A DNA stretch of 33,597 bases, taken from positions 1 through 33,597 of the IMG/VR virus record IMGVR_UViG_3300014932_000113; one strand, 5' to 3'. Under the pieces are notes generated by a model. It had not been told where the DNA came from. It did no database searches and saw nothing but the letters and a program-made list of their open reading frames with translations. Every line of letters begins with the position of its first letter. Positions within the stretch are counted from its first letter, which is position 1. The position numbers and the translations under genes were made by a program. Positions 1 to 8,497 of the stretch are shown here, one piece after another. The stretch comes from a virus.

Positions 1-107
1 TTGATTTGCACTGACGGCATATCAAATATCTCAACTCTGCCAGGGCTGGCTAAGTCAACTATGGCTAAGGCGCCAGACGCTCCAGGATCTATACCTAGTA
101 TTCTCAT
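1..107 (-). CDS. RuvC-like Holliday junction resolvase, 5' part only
   Basis: The first 35 codons of a minus-strand gene run off the left edge. They begin MRILGIDPGASGALAIVD, which matches the first beta strand of RuvC and other RNase H-fold nucleases: an Asp in the GIDPG motif (D7 here) binds the catalytic metal. Phage RuvC-like enzymes cut branched DNA before packaging. A purine-rich GAAGA lies upstream of the ATG. The gene is divergent from the HNH gene that follows. The family is clear from the motif, but the rest of the active site is outside the window, so activity cannot be judged. Confidence 0.82.
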   Translation of the reverse strand, partial: MRILGIDPGASGALAIVDLASPGRVEIFDMPSVQI

Positions 108-150
108 CGGTAATCTTCGTAAAATAGAACTTTTAGTGTAGCATACCCCA

Positions 151-525
151 ATGGCTAAAGCTGCTCAGTATAAATATCAAATTGATCCGGACGCAAACGC
201 TCAACGACGAGCTAATGTAAGTGCTCGCCGACGACGTATAAAAGATCAATTGTTGGCTTATAAAGCGGGTGAAAGCTGTCGTATGTGTCCCGAAAATGAA
301 CCAGTTTGCCTAGAATTTCACCATATTGATCCGCGCACTAAAGATCACCCCCCATCTGATTTAGCAAGGGTAAAAGGGTGGAGCTTTGAGAGAATCATTG
401 CCCACTTAGAGACTACGTGTATCATATTGTGTGCCAATTGCCATCGAAAAATTCATAAACAATTACGTGAAAAACACCATAAACCTCCTGCTCGTAAGAC
501 CCGTCGGAAAGCCAAGACACTCTGA
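151..525 (+). CDS. HNH endonuclease
   Basis: This is a 124-residue basic protein. It has a zinc-type CxxC at 43-46 (CRMC), a central FHHID at 56-60, and a second knuckle CANCH at 94-98 followed by H102, which is the arrangement of small HNH nucleases. The first HNH histidine lies in the HHID pair. The N-terminal third and the C-terminal tail are rich in Arg and Lys, as expected for DNA contact. Stand-alone phage HNH genes are often homing endonucleases, and some help terminase. This one lies far from the terminase, next to a resolvase and a glycosyltransferase, so a homing or accessory role is more likely (inference). Its 3' end overlaps the next gene in a different frame. Confidence 0.85.
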   Translation: MAKAAQYKYQIDPDANAQRRANVSARRRRIKDQLLAYKAGESCRMCPENEPVCLEFHHIDPRTKDHPPSDLARVKGWSFERIIAHLETTCIILCANCHRKIHKQLREKHHKPPARKTRRKAKTL

Positions 526-1309
526 TTGCTTTCTTGATTTGATGGAATTAGTACGCTATAGCCTTGAAGATCTGGGCTACAACGTAACTCAAAGTATTCA
601 TGCCTTCATGCCTTCATGCCGTAATATCGTCTTTGGCGCTCATCTTATGACCGCCGAAGAATGTGATTCTGCGCCAGATAATACGATCATCTACCAAATG
701 GAACAATTGCCGATGTTCATGTCGGTAGCACTTGAGAGGCTCATGAGACGAGCTACTGTGTGGGAATATTCAGAAGCTAATTTCCCTTGGCTTGTTTCTC
801 ATAATATACAAAACGTAAAGTATGTACCTTTTGGGTATCACTATCGAATGAATAGAATCGAGCATAAAGACGATAAACCTTATGACTTTCTATTCTATGG
901 TTCAGAGAATAAACGACGTAAGTTGGTAATGGCGGGCTGGTGGGAGCTTGGCAATAGAGTTAAGTTCGTCTCCAACGGGGCTATAGGCGATGAACGAGAC
1001 GATTGGATAGCTGATTCTAAGATTGTTGTTTCGATGCATCAATTTCAAGATAAAGTAAAACCGATACATGAAATGGCTAGAGTCTACTATTTGATGTCAA
1101 ATCGGGTCTGTGTGCTGTCTGAAGTTAATTCTGATACTCACATATATCCTTGGGTAAAAGAAGCGATTGTGACCGCTCCTTACGAAGATCTGATTACTGT
1201 TGGCCAACGCTTAGCTAAGGACGATAAAGGCCGTAAAGTGCTGGCCATGAACGCCTGGGAAGCTATTAAACAACATCCCATGAAAGCAATTATTCTAGCC
1301 GCATTATAA
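467..1309 (+). CDS. CgeB-like family 1 glycosyltransferase
   Basis: The protein is about 280 residues and resembles the GT-B glycosyltransferases annotated as spore maturation protein CgeB or glycosyltransferase family 1. Recognisable blocks are an N-terminal RPVGKPRHSDCFLDL segment, VWEYSEANFPWL, YVPFGY, DFLFYGS, and a C-terminal stretch with the SKIVVSMH motif and the acidic-E region EMARVYYLMSNR that binds the nucleotide sugar in this family. The conserved N-terminal block starts before the first ATG (542), so the true start is probably GTG at 467, or GTG at 431. Both lie inside the HNH gene. Neither has a good ribosome-binding site, which fits translational coupling. A substrate cannot be read from the sequence; modified phage DNA or virion protein are both possible. 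Confidence 0.75.
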   Translation: MKNTINLLLVRPVGKPRHSDCFLDLMELVRYSLEDLGYNVTQSIHAFMPSCRNIVFGAHLMTAEECDSAPDNTIIYQMEQLPMFMSVALERLMRRATVWEYSEANFPWLVSHNIQNVKYVPFGYHYRMNRIEHKDDKPYDFLFYGSENKRRKLVMAGWWELGNRVKFVSNGAIGDERDDWIADSKIVVSMHQFQDKVKPIHEMARVYYLMSNRVCVLSEVNSDTHIYPWVKEAIVTAPYEDLITVGQRLAKDDKGRKVLAMNAWEAIKQHPMKAIILAAL

Positions 1310-1395
1310 GGGAAAACCCCTAGACTGAGTATTCAAAAAACGATCTATACTTCTTCTCCGCAGTAAATTTATTAACCACTAAAAGAGGCGATTGT

Positions 1396-1593
1396 ATGAA
1401 TATTGATCAAAGTCAAGCCCTAGTTGAACTTGCAAGAAATGTAAAAGATGTGAATCTTTTAATTACTAACCAAGTTCTTACTAAAGAAAAAATTATGGAA
1501 GCATGGAAGACTATTTTAGAAGTCAGAGCCAATGCAAATTTGGTAAAGTCCTATGTTCTTGACCGAATGGAACAGGAAGAGATAGCAGCATAA
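1396..1593 (+). CDS. Small conserved-looking protein of unknown function
   Basis: A 65-residue, mostly helical and charged protein with no recognised motif. The ATG is preceded by AGAGGCG at good spacing. It is the last plus-strand gene of the left cluster and its stop codon is followed at once by an intrinsic terminator, which supports a real expressed gene. The 86 bases before it hold no convincing promoter, so it is probably read through from the glycosyltransferase gene. Confidence 0.6.
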   Translation: MNIDQSQALVELARNVKDVNLLITNQVLTKEKIMEAWKTILEVRANANLVKSYVLDRMEQEEIAA

Positions 1594-1594
1594 G

Positions 1595-1616
1595 AAAAGC
1601 GCCTTTCGGCGCTTTT
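1595..1616. terminator. Bidirectional intrinsic terminator between convergent gene blocks
   Basis: A perfect 9-bp stem AAAAGCGCC/GGCGCTTTT with a 4-base TTTC loop is followed by a T run on the plus strand; on the minus strand the A side of the stem supplies the U tract. It lies between the stop of the 65-residue plus-strand gene and the stop of the 682-residue minus-strand gene, whose TAA begins one base after the stem. It should therefore end both the left plus-strand cluster and the long late transcript. Confidence 0.88.
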
Positions 1617-3665
1617 TTATTTCCTATTGATTTGCTTACCGGTTACTGGGTCATATACTCCAACATCCCCAGTTTGGCTAGTTAACGCATTTAACGCTGG
1701 GAAAGCATGAGTATACGGATTACCTGGATTAGCAAACAATAAACCTTTTACTAAATCCTTATGTAAAGCGTAATCAGTAACCGCACCACCCACTAGACCC
1801 GCCGCAGTCTGTAAAGTTGTTGATGGATTAATTAAGCCAAGCAAAGCGCCTACGGCCTTATTTTGATTACCAGTACGTGGAGTTTCAAAAGCGCTTACGC
1901 TGCGACGTGTAGCTTGAGCAATGTCGTTTACGTCTTGGATTTGATTAGATAAAGCCGTTGGGGTAGCCATTACTTTTTGAACCATTGGGTCTTGAAGATT
2001 CAAAGTATTTACAAAACGCATTGGGCTAACACCGGCTTTACTACGCTCGTCTAGACCAGCTCCTAAAGCGCGGTTTACTAATTCGGTTTGAGCTACTTCA
2101 GCAGAACCTGGGCCAGCACGATTCATTGCGATTTCGGCGGTATTAGGTTTGTTTGGTCTAAATAAGCGAGCCATAATGTTATCGCTGGCTATCGCTAATT
2201 CTTCTTGAGTAGCTTTTGGATCAACTACCTTTTTAAAGATAGCATTATTCTTATAAGGCACAACATTGCCCGAATAGAATTTATCAGCAACGCTATATGC
2301 TTTCGCGGCATCTGGATTAGTCTTGGCTAAATCTTCAGCCCAACCTCTAACGTCGGTACTTAGATTTTTGTAGAGTTGATCCAACTCTCCCGATATTGGT
2401 TTACCTTGACGAGCAGCAGCGCGAGCTTCCCCACCAATGAGCGTTCTAGCATCTCGCATTGCGCTATAAGGAATTGTTTGCAATTCACCAGCTTTTGCAG
2501 AAGATAAGATCTTTTTAACAGATTCTGGAACATCTGGTGACTCCAAATATTTAGGATATTCGGCTAAAAAGGCTTTAGCTTTAGCCGCAAAATTATCTAC
2601 AGGAATAACATTAGAGCCAGGAACGTTAATCAAAGCAGTATTAACATCGTCATACAACTTAGTTGCAGTTGTACGATTGGCGTTATATTGACCACGTAAT
2701 CCTTCAATCATTTGCGCGCCAGGCGCAGTTTCTGGTAAAGAAGCGTCTAAGCGGTTTAGCATGGCCTTAGTCTGAGCGGCTTGCTTTTGCATAAATGCAT
2801 CACGGCCGGTACCGGGTAAATCTTGAGTAAAGTTTTCGATAACTGTAGCCGTACGATTGCCCAGATCACCAGCAGAAAGTTCAACACCTTCGGCTTTAGC
2901 CTTGGCATTAATGGCCATTGCTTTCTCACCTTCGGGAGTGTAATTACCGGCTTTGTAATTTCCATATCGCTGACCAAGAATATTGGCACCGATAGTTGTT
3001 AATAAGTTAGCAGCAATTGAAGTACCTGGACCAAACCCAAACTCAGATGCAGTTTGCCCCGCCCCGCCACCTAAAGCGCTAGATATTACTTGAGAAGCTG
3101 GACCTTCAGCCAATTGCTTGGCAACAGTAGAAGTAACCGGGGCGGTTGTTTTAGCAATTTGATTCGCTAATCCTACCGGAGCCATAGCGGAGAAACCTTG
3201 TTTAGTCATCTCGCCAATAACGCGTTCCGGTGCTGTTTGGGGTTTTGGTAAACCAATCATATCAGCCAGATTAGTCATAGATTGGCTAACATTATTAAAT
3301 CTTTGTTTAGATCCTAAAGCTTCAGATCCTTTATTCATAGCATAGGCAAGGGGTGCCCCTACCAAATCGAGGATTTGTGGTAAGCCTTCTGCCGCATAAC
3401 GAGCTGTTAAGCCTGTTTGACGAACAGCTTGATTAGCCAAATTTTCTAACATACCTGGGGCAGTACCACCTGCTGGCATTGGAGCTAAACCAGAAGGTTT
3501 AACTACTTTACCCTGAGCAATTAGATCAGCCTCATTAGGCATACCTGAGCTTTCGGATTTACCCGACGGAGCAGGAGATGGTTCGCCCGGAATATAAGCT
3601 TTTCCAGCCGGACTTATAACGGTACCTTTATCTAGAAGGTCTGCTTCTGTAATCTTTTCGGCCAT
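1617..3665 (-). CDS. Large putative ejection or internal virion protein
   Basis: A 682-residue protein, last gene of the late block. Two near-copies of a 20-residue element open it, at about residues 7-26 (EADLLDKGTVISPAGKAYIP) and 45-64 (EADLIAQGKVVKPSGLAPMP). A long Ala/Gly-rich region with hydrophobic helical stretches follows (about 80-240), then a charged helical C-terminal half. Place and composition fit the large internal or ejected proteins that podoviruses carry after the tail genes. I do not recognise a catalytic domain. The assignment rests on position, size and composition only. Confidence 0.6.
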   Translation of the reverse strand: MAEKITEADLLDKGTVISPAGKAYIPGEPSPAPSGKSESSGMPNEADLIAQGKVVKPSGLAPMPAGGTAPGMLENLANQAVRQTGLTARYAAEGLPQILDLVGAPLAYAMNKGSEALGSKQRFNNVSQSMTNLADMIGLPKPQTAPERVIGEMTKQGFSAMAPVGLANQIAKTTAPVTSTVAKQLAEGPASQVISSALGGGAGQTASEFGFGPGTSIAANLLTTIGANILGQRYGNYKAGNYTPEGEKAMAINAKAKAEGVELSAGDLGNRTATVIENFTQDLPGTGRDAFMQKQAAQTKAMLNRLDASLPETAPGAQMIEGLRGQYNANRTTATKLYDDVNTALINVPGSNVIPVDNFAAKAKAFLAEYPKYLESPDVPESVKKILSSAKAGELQTIPYSAMRDARTLIGGEARAAARQGKPISGELDQLYKNLSTDVRGWAEDLAKTNPDAAKAYSVADKFYSGNVVPYKNNAIFKKVVDPKATQEELAIASDNIMARLFRPNKPNTAEIAMNRAGPGSAEVAQTELVNRALGAGLDERSKAGVSPMRFVNTLNLQDPMVQKVMATPTALSNQIQDVNDIAQATRRSVSAFETPRTGNQNKAVGALLGLINPSTTLQTAAGLVGGAVTDYALHKDLVKGLLFANPGNPYTHAFPALNALTSQTGDVGVYDPVTGKQINRK

Positions 3666-3667
3666 AA

Positions 3668-5035
3668 TTATTTACCTGAGACTGGAACTGGCTCACCACC
3701 ATCACCAAACACATAATAGCGTTTGCCGTTTAATTCGCGTACTTCAGCGTAGCGTTGTAGTGGCTTTTCTCGGAAGATTGACTGACCACCTTGAGATTTA
3801 TTCCATGCATCATCAGCCGTAGCCAAGGTGCCAGTTGTACGCTTATGATTATCAATAAAATCGTAGTAAGCAGCAGTACGATCATTCTGAGCGCGTTTAG
3901 CAGCCAACAAGAACTTAGTTGCATCAGCATCACCCATACCACTAACAGATGCTTCCAATCGTTTAGCGTCAGATTCGGTTTGTGGACCTTTCTGAGCAAT
4001 CTGATCTGACATAATAACGGCGGAAATAGTACCGTTAAGCGATGCCAGATTAGAGACATTTTGTTCTGCTTCTGGAGTAAGTAATCCAGCAGCTTTAGCA
4101 TAACCAGCCAATTTACGAACAGTATCCGTAGTATTGATTTGGTTGATATTAGTATTATTAAGAGTGCTTTCTGCAATAGCCAATTGATTATTTGAAGTAC
4201 GAGCAGATGACGCAGCCAATTTAGCTGGAGCCAATACATCTTTAACCAAATATTGACCGTATGCTTGGCCTTCAGATTTGCCTTGCTCACCTTGTGACAA
4301 TACAGGAGCATTGCCTTTAGCGATATTTTGAATCATTTGGGAGCGAGTCATGGCAACTTGATTACCATTCTTATCTAATACGCCGCCAGTCGGGATGTCA
4401 TAGTTGGCTTTGGCTGATTCACGCGCATTTGCTCCAGCACCTTCAAGAGCTGCAACAGCCCCCGTAGCACCAGGAAGAACTGCGGTACGGAACCCGCCAG
4501 GAACTGATGGATCAGCAATCATAGTCTGATTCTTATCAACTTCTGGGATGTAACGATTTAGATTAGACGGATCGTTAAAGTTCAAAATATGACCACGAAC
4601 ATCTTTAAGATTTGGACCGAAGTTCTCTAATAGAGCTTTAATCTGTGTTTGATCCACAAATGCAGAACGAGGATCATTTCGTAAAGTTTGAGGATTGAAT
4701 CTTCCTAAAGTATCTGGCCCAACAGGAATGTTGCCACCATTTGGCATTGGTCCTGCTTGTGGGACGTCTTTGACTACATCAAAAGCACCTAGCGTAACAT
4801 CGTTTAAAAGACTTTCACGTCGTAGTTTACGCTGAGCTTCTTGCAATGCTGCACCATGACTCAAAGCATTGTAGCCTTGATTCTGAGCATTATTGTAAGC
4901 TGCGCCTACATCGCCAGATAACAAACCTGTAAGGAAAGTATTGCGAGCAGAATCCGCAGCAGCTTGCGCTTCTTTGGGACCTACTAAATCCAGAATATTC
5001 TGGGGAACAAACCAACTTGTAACTGGCTCTGCCAT
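3668..5035 (-). CDS. Putative ejection or virion-associated protein
   Basis: A 455-residue protein directly upstream of the 682-residue gene, separated by two bases. It is rich in Ala, Asn, Gln and Lys with long predicted helices (about 15-80 and 240-420) and no membrane segment or catalytic motif that I can see. In podoviruses this place, after the tail hub genes and before the last late gene, usually holds proteins carried inside the capsid and released with the DNA. This function is inferred from order and composition. Confidence 0.55.
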   Translation of the reverse strand: MAEPVTSWFVPQNILDLVGPKEAQAAADSARNTFLTGLLSGDVGAAYNNAQNQGYNALSHGAALQEAQRKLRRESLLNDVTLGAFDVVKDVPQAGPMPNGGNIPVGPDTLGRFNPQTLRNDPRSAFVDQTQIKALLENFGPNLKDVRGHILNFNDPSNLNRYIPEVDKNQTMIADPSVPGGFRTAVLPGATGAVAALEGAGANARESAKANYDIPTGGVLDKNGNQVAMTRSQMIQNIAKGNAPVLSQGEQGKSEGQAYGQYLVKDVLAPAKLAASSARTSNNQLAIAESTLNNTNINQINTTDTVRKLAGYAKAAGLLTPEAEQNVSNLASLNGTISAVIMSDQIAQKGPQTESDAKRLEASVSGMGDADATKFLLAAKRAQNDRTAAYYDFIDNHKRTTGTLATADDAWNKSQGGQSIFREKPLQRYAEVRELNGKRYYVFGDGGEPVPVSGK

Positions 5036-5046
5036 GATTTTTCCTT

Positions 5047-5880
5047 TTATCCGAAGAAGCTACCGATTCCCATAAGACCGGAACCAGAATTGCTCTTTTG
5101 ATTACTTACGCTTGTACCAGTGCTTACGTTGCCAGAACCACCGGCAGGATTGATACCCAATGCTTGGTTGATAATGGCTTGCTGTTCAAGCGGTAGATTG
5201 CGAGTTGCATCCATGATCTGCTGTTGATAAGCTTGATCAGACAATCCAAGATTCATATTATTTTGACCAGCAGTATATCCCTGGGCTTGTTGGTTAGAAC
5301 CAATTGTATTTAATTGATTAGCAGCATTTAAGTAGCGATTCTGATCTGCGGAAGATTGACCTACTGCGTTTGTATACGCGTTGTTGTAGATATTTCCCAA
5401 AGTATTGCCGGCAGTAGTAAAGAAATTACGATTTGTTTCAGCCTGGGCCACGCCCTGGCGTGAACCACCATAGGCTCCTGCTGCGGTTGCATCTCCGCTT
5501 ACACCATTCAAAGCTATTTGATTGGCGCGGCCTAACTCATTTAGAGTATTACCGGCTACATAGTTTGTGTAAGGATTCAAATATTGGTCAATGTTTGCTA
5601 CCGAAGAAGTATTTGCATTCTGATTGGTCAAACCAGCAGCGGCGTTAATACTGCCAAATCCTGCGCTATTAGGGTTAGCAGTTGCCCGGATCATTCCTTC
5701 GCCTACGTTATAGTCGCCAGTACGTGGAGCAAATTGTTGCGCTTGAAGATTATTCGCCACACCGGTTGCCCGATCGACGTTATTCATGAATAGCGCTTTT
5801 ATTTGCGGATCAAGAGCCGAATTAGAAGCTGAACTTGATGATCCAGTACTGCTCGAGTTGCTACCAAGAACTTGTGACAT
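5047..5880 (-). CDS. Ala/Asn/Ser-rich virion protein
   Basis: A 277-residue low-complexity protein: a Ser-rich N-terminus (3-22), a long Asn/Ala/Gln-rich helical middle with the segment AGAYGGSRQGVAQAETNRNF at about 137-156, and a Gly/Ser-rich tail ending in GIGSFFG. Proteins with this AYGGSRQG block occur in the tail or internal-protein region of many podoviruses, in my recollection of the family, usually annotated only as structural. It lies between the GNAT-like gene and the two larger putative ejection proteins, and is probably one of that set. Confidence 0.55.
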   Translation of the reverse strand: MSQVLGSNSSSTGSSSSASNSALDPQIKALFMNNVDRATGVANNLQAQQFAPRTGDYNVGEGMIRATANPNSAGFGSINAAAGLTNQNANTSSVANIDQYLNPYTNYVAGNTLNELGRANQIALNGVSGDATAAGAYGGSRQGVAQAETNRNFFTTAGNTLGNIYNNAYTNAVGQSSADQNRYLNAANQLNTIGSNQQAQGYTAGQNNMNLGLSDQAYQQQIMDATRNLPLEQQAIINQALGINPAGGSGNVSTGTSVSNQKSNSGSGLMGIGSFFG

Positions 5881-5881
5881 A

Positions 5882-6295
5882 TTAAATCTCCATCAACATA
5901 CAATTGTATGCCGGTTTAAAATTGTATTCGCGTAAGAAGGTTCTTTCCCATCCTTTACGACCCGCCGTTGTAACTCCCTGGCATCCAATGAATTTAGCAA
6001 ACTCAAGGATTGAAGGAGCTATCTCTGCTACGCCTTCTAGGTTTCCGGCAACGATAGGTGCATGAAGCAACTTCTTGCGCGGGTAAACCATAATCTCTGT
6101 AATAATTACTGCCTTATCACTAGCCCATAACTGTAATGCATTGGTGGCTACCCCGTCCAAAATATCTTGAACGTTGTGCGTTCCTAGGCTATATTCTAAT
6201 GCATCTTCCACCCATTTACGACATCTAATGAATTCAGATAGCCATTCCGGCTGAGTACCGTCTTCCTTCAAATATTTATCAAAATCAAGAATCAT
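5882..6295 (-). CDS. GNAT-like virion protein of podovirus type
   Basis: A 137-residue protein. The C-terminal third has AGRKGWERTFLREYNFKPAY, like the last strand-helix unit of GNAT acetyltransferases, where a conserved GWER-type segment precedes an aromatic beta strand. Small proteins of this kind lie beside tail and internal virion genes in many podoviruses and are often annotated as internal virion protein or acetyltransferase. The acetyl-CoA pyrophosphate loop (Q/RxxGxG/A) is not evident, so the protein may be a structural derivative without activity. Its start overlaps the stop of the 69-residue gene upstream by four bases. Confidence 0.55.
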   Translation of the reverse strand: MILDFDKYLKEDGTQPEWLSEFIRCRKWVEDALEYSLGTHNVQDILDGVATNALQLWASDKAVIITEIMVYPRKKLLHAPIVAGNLEGVAEIAPSILEFAKFIGCQGVTTAGRKGWERTFLREYNFKPAYNCMLMEI

Positions 6296-6501
6296 ATAGC
6301 TGTAACTACTAAAACCCCTAAATTACTTACTGTTAGCTGCCATTTACTACCATTTGCAGAACGTAAAATCAAACGCTGAGGACTGACAATTTCTACATCA
6401 GCTTGGCGTTTAAAAGTCTGTTGATCCATTTGTTCAATAAAAGCATTCCTTTGAGCTTCAAAAGACTGAGTATATTGACCTGGAGGATTAGGTAATTTCA
6501 T
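6292..6501 (-). CDS. Small conserved phage protein
   Basis: A 69-residue protein beginning MKLPNPPGQYTQSFEAQRN, with a C-terminal beta-rich half (RLILRSANGSKWQLTVSNLG). It overlaps the genes on both sides by four bases, so it is translationally coupled between the gp10-like tail protein and the GNAT-like protein. I recall short proteins of this form at the same place in other podoviruses, but they have no assigned function. A structural or assembly role is inferred from position. Confidence 0.6.
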   Translation of the reverse strand: MKLPNPPGQYTQSFEAQRNAFIEQMDQQTFKRQADVEIVSPQRLILRSANGSKWQLTVSNLGVLVVTAI

Positions 6502-7982
6502 CGTTTACCCCCCGCAGCACCTTCAAATCGCACAATACCCACACGCCAGTCGGCGTCTACATTTCCGTCAACTTCCATCTCTACTTGACGGCCGGTAAAA
6601 CGTATAGAAGTGTACGGTACAAGGTCATATGGTCCAAAAGAAGATTGAGTATTATTGGGTGTAAATCTAGTTTTAAAGGTAATTTTGGCTTGACCTTGAG
6701 TCTTTTCGTCAGGAATTAACATCTGAGCCTGGACGATATTATCACCATTACCAATTTCTACTGGGCCAGAACGAGCATACCGTCCACTAGTAATTGCTGT
6801 ACCATCATTTGTCCAGTTAAACTCATGATCGTACAAATACCCATCTGGCGACGTAGCTAATGGATTAGCAAAAACCCCAGAGCCAGTCCATGCCGTACGG
6901 GCAAGAGTGCCAATGTTCCAATGACCTTCGCGGTAGTTGTACACAACATATCTGTCGTTTTCGGTACTAGTCAAAGATGGGTAAAACCACCATACTTCAC
7001 CAAACGTAGTATTTACACCAGCATAGATCTTAGCTCCTTGAAACTTATTAAGATCAGAAAACACGTAATCTTGAACATCGCAAGGTAATGGTTTAACTAA
7101 ACCATCATATTGGAAGAAACCATTAGTTCCCATCCAATATGCTGTTGAGTCCATTGCGGCAATTGCGTTGGGTCCAGCAGCCCCACAAAATGAGCCAATA
7201 CGGTCAAAACTATATACATACGGAGTGCCAATATAGGTCATACTGTGAAGATCAGAGTCTGTCCAAATCAAAGTAGTTCCTCGAACTCGGCGGCCACACA
7301 TGATACTTCCAGCGGTTTGAAGTTCAAAATCACCAGCTTGATTAGTCGCAGCCGCAGTCCAAGTTGTCATAGATTCTTGATCAGACCAAGCTACATTGCG
7401 AGGGTTGCCCCCGGCGCCTAAAGCTACTAAAAAACGCTCTGGTGTGACAACTACACCACGATTACTAGTCGGTGCATTAGTTACGGCAACTGCTTTATTA
7501 GCGCCGTTAAGATCCCAAGACAATAATCGGCCATCATGCGGAGCGCACATTACTGGCAATTGACCAAAGTTATCCATTGACCAAGTAGCTGCTTCTAAGA
7601 TCAAAGTTGACGAAGGACGGACGGTGCCATAAGTACCGTAACTGTAAGAATAGATTCCATAACCTAAACCGTACACACTATCCACACGACCTGTTGTAAA
7701 GGAAGTAGGAGTAATATCAGTAAAAGATCCACCAGTCGAGACATAGAGCGTAGAGTTAGTGCCAATTAAAGCGTAGCGTTGGTAGCTATTATCTTTCCAA
7801 GCGTACAACCCGCGGCATACCCCACTAAAGGAAGACGTGTTGTTCTTTTGCCACCCTCCAACAGGGCGCATCGTCCCTTCGTACCAACGTACTAAATTGG
7901 CTTCATACCAACGTCCTTGAGATTGATATTCAGTACCGTTACGGTACACGCCTGGAGGGATTTTAACGGGATAGAGGGCCAT
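6498..7982 (-). CDS. Tail hub protein like P22 gp10 (DNA stabilisation)
   Basis: The 494-residue protein opens with MALYPVKIPPGVYRNGTEYQ and continues with repeated Trp/Tyr/Gly-rich beta strands such as GRWYEANLVRWYEGTMRPVG and a final RFTGRQVEMEVDG section. This pattern belongs to the beta-propeller packaged-DNA stabilisation proteins typified by P22 gp10, which form the nozzle below the portal and connector and keep DNA inside the head. No lysis or fibre motif is seen. Its neighbours, the lysis cassette upstream and small virion genes downstream, fit a late tail gene. The family call is fairly firm; the exact place in the tail is inferred. Confidence 0.72.
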   Translation of the reverse strand: MALYPVKIPPGVYRNGTEYQSQGRWYEANLVRWYEGTMRPVGGWQKNNTSSFSGVCRGLYAWKDNSYQRYALIGTNSTLYVSTGGSFTDITPTSFTTGRVDSVYGLGYGIYSYSYGTYGTVRPSSTLILEAATWSMDNFGQLPVMCAPHDGRLLSWDLNGANKAVAVTNAPTSNRGVVVTPERFLVALGAGGNPRNVAWSDQESMTTWTAAATNQAGDFELQTAGSIMCGRRVRGTTLIWTDSDLHSMTYIGTPYVYSFDRIGSFCGAAGPNAIAAMDSTAYWMGTNGFFQYDGLVKPLPCDVQDYVFSDLNKFQGAKIYAGVNTTFGEVWWFYPSLTSTENDRYVVYNYREGHWNIGTLARTAWTGSGVFANPLATSPDGYLYDHEFNWTNDGTAITSGRYARSGPVEIGNGDNIVQAQMLIPDEKTQGQAKITFKTRFTPNNTQSSFGPYDLVPYTSIRFTGRQVEMEVDGNVDADWRVGIVRFEGAAGGKR

Positions 7983-7984
7983 AG

Positions 7985-8497
7985 TTATGCTATTTTAAGG
8001 GCTAAATCCTTCAAACGGGAAACTCTTGCAGTCCAACCTTTACCAAATACTGGAAAAGTCTTTAAGGACTCCAGATAGGCTTGGCGTTTAGCAATATAGT
8101 CTAGGATGATGAGTTTTGGGTCGGCTTTAGCCATAGCGGCTAAAGTACCCGCTCCAATCGCTCCATCGGGCGTAACGCCTAAGCTTTCTTGCAGAAATTT
8201 GATAGCGCGCCCCGGACCGCTATTGACGGCAGAATCAAAAACGCACGCATCTATGCCAGACGGTAAAACGTCACATTGGCAAAGATTCCAATAGCGTTTT
8301 CGGTAGATCTCTTCTACTTCATCATCGCTTATGATGCGAAGATCTGTGGGGGTTAAATGGGGATTACGCTTGTATTCTCTATAGACTGCAAGAGTAATGC
8401 CCTTCATTGTAGCGCCACCAGGATCGGCTGGATGGTCTGAAAAGCCGCCCTCTTCTACAAGAGTATGCTTTAATACTTCGGAAAAATTACGCATCAT
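7985..8497 (-). CDS. Endolysin, GH108 family with peptidoglycan-binding C-terminus
   Basis: A 170-residue protein with the GH108 signature near the N-terminus: VEEGGFSDHPADPGGATMKG at about residues 14-33, in which the Glu before GG (E16) is the expected catalytic acid. The middle has YWNLCQCDVLPSGIDACVFD, and the C-terminal part (FLQESLGVTPDGAIGAGTLA) is the peptidoglycan-binding domain usual in this family. It cleaves the glycan strands of murein. There is no signal peptide, so it needs the holin to reach the wall. The start overlaps the Rz stop by four bases (ATGA); the next in-frame ATG is three bases later. Confidence 0.9.
   Translation of the reverse strand: MMRNFSEVLKHTLVEEGGFSDHPADPGGATMKGITLAVYREYKRNPHLTPTDLRIISDDEVEEIYRKRYWNLCQCDVLPSGIDACVFDSAVNSGPGRAIKFLQESLGVTPDGAIGAGTLAAMAKADPKLIILDYIAKRQAYLESLKTFPVFGKGWTARVSRLKDLALKIA

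Noticed and set aside
1321-1351. TAGACT...TATACT as a promoter for the 65-residue gene
   Set aside because: The spacer is 19 bases and both boxes are weak; read-through from the upstream gene explains expression.
3798-3825. CTGATGA on the minus strand as a second hammerhead core
   Set aside because: No stem II or GAAA follows at the right distance and it lies in coding sequence. The same holds for CTGATGA at about 13004 and 20935 on the minus strand.
3730-4311. A 193-codon minus-strand frame rich in Leu inside the 455-residue gene
   Set aside because: It lies in another frame of a well-supported gene, with Leu/Ile/His composition typical of a shifted reading.
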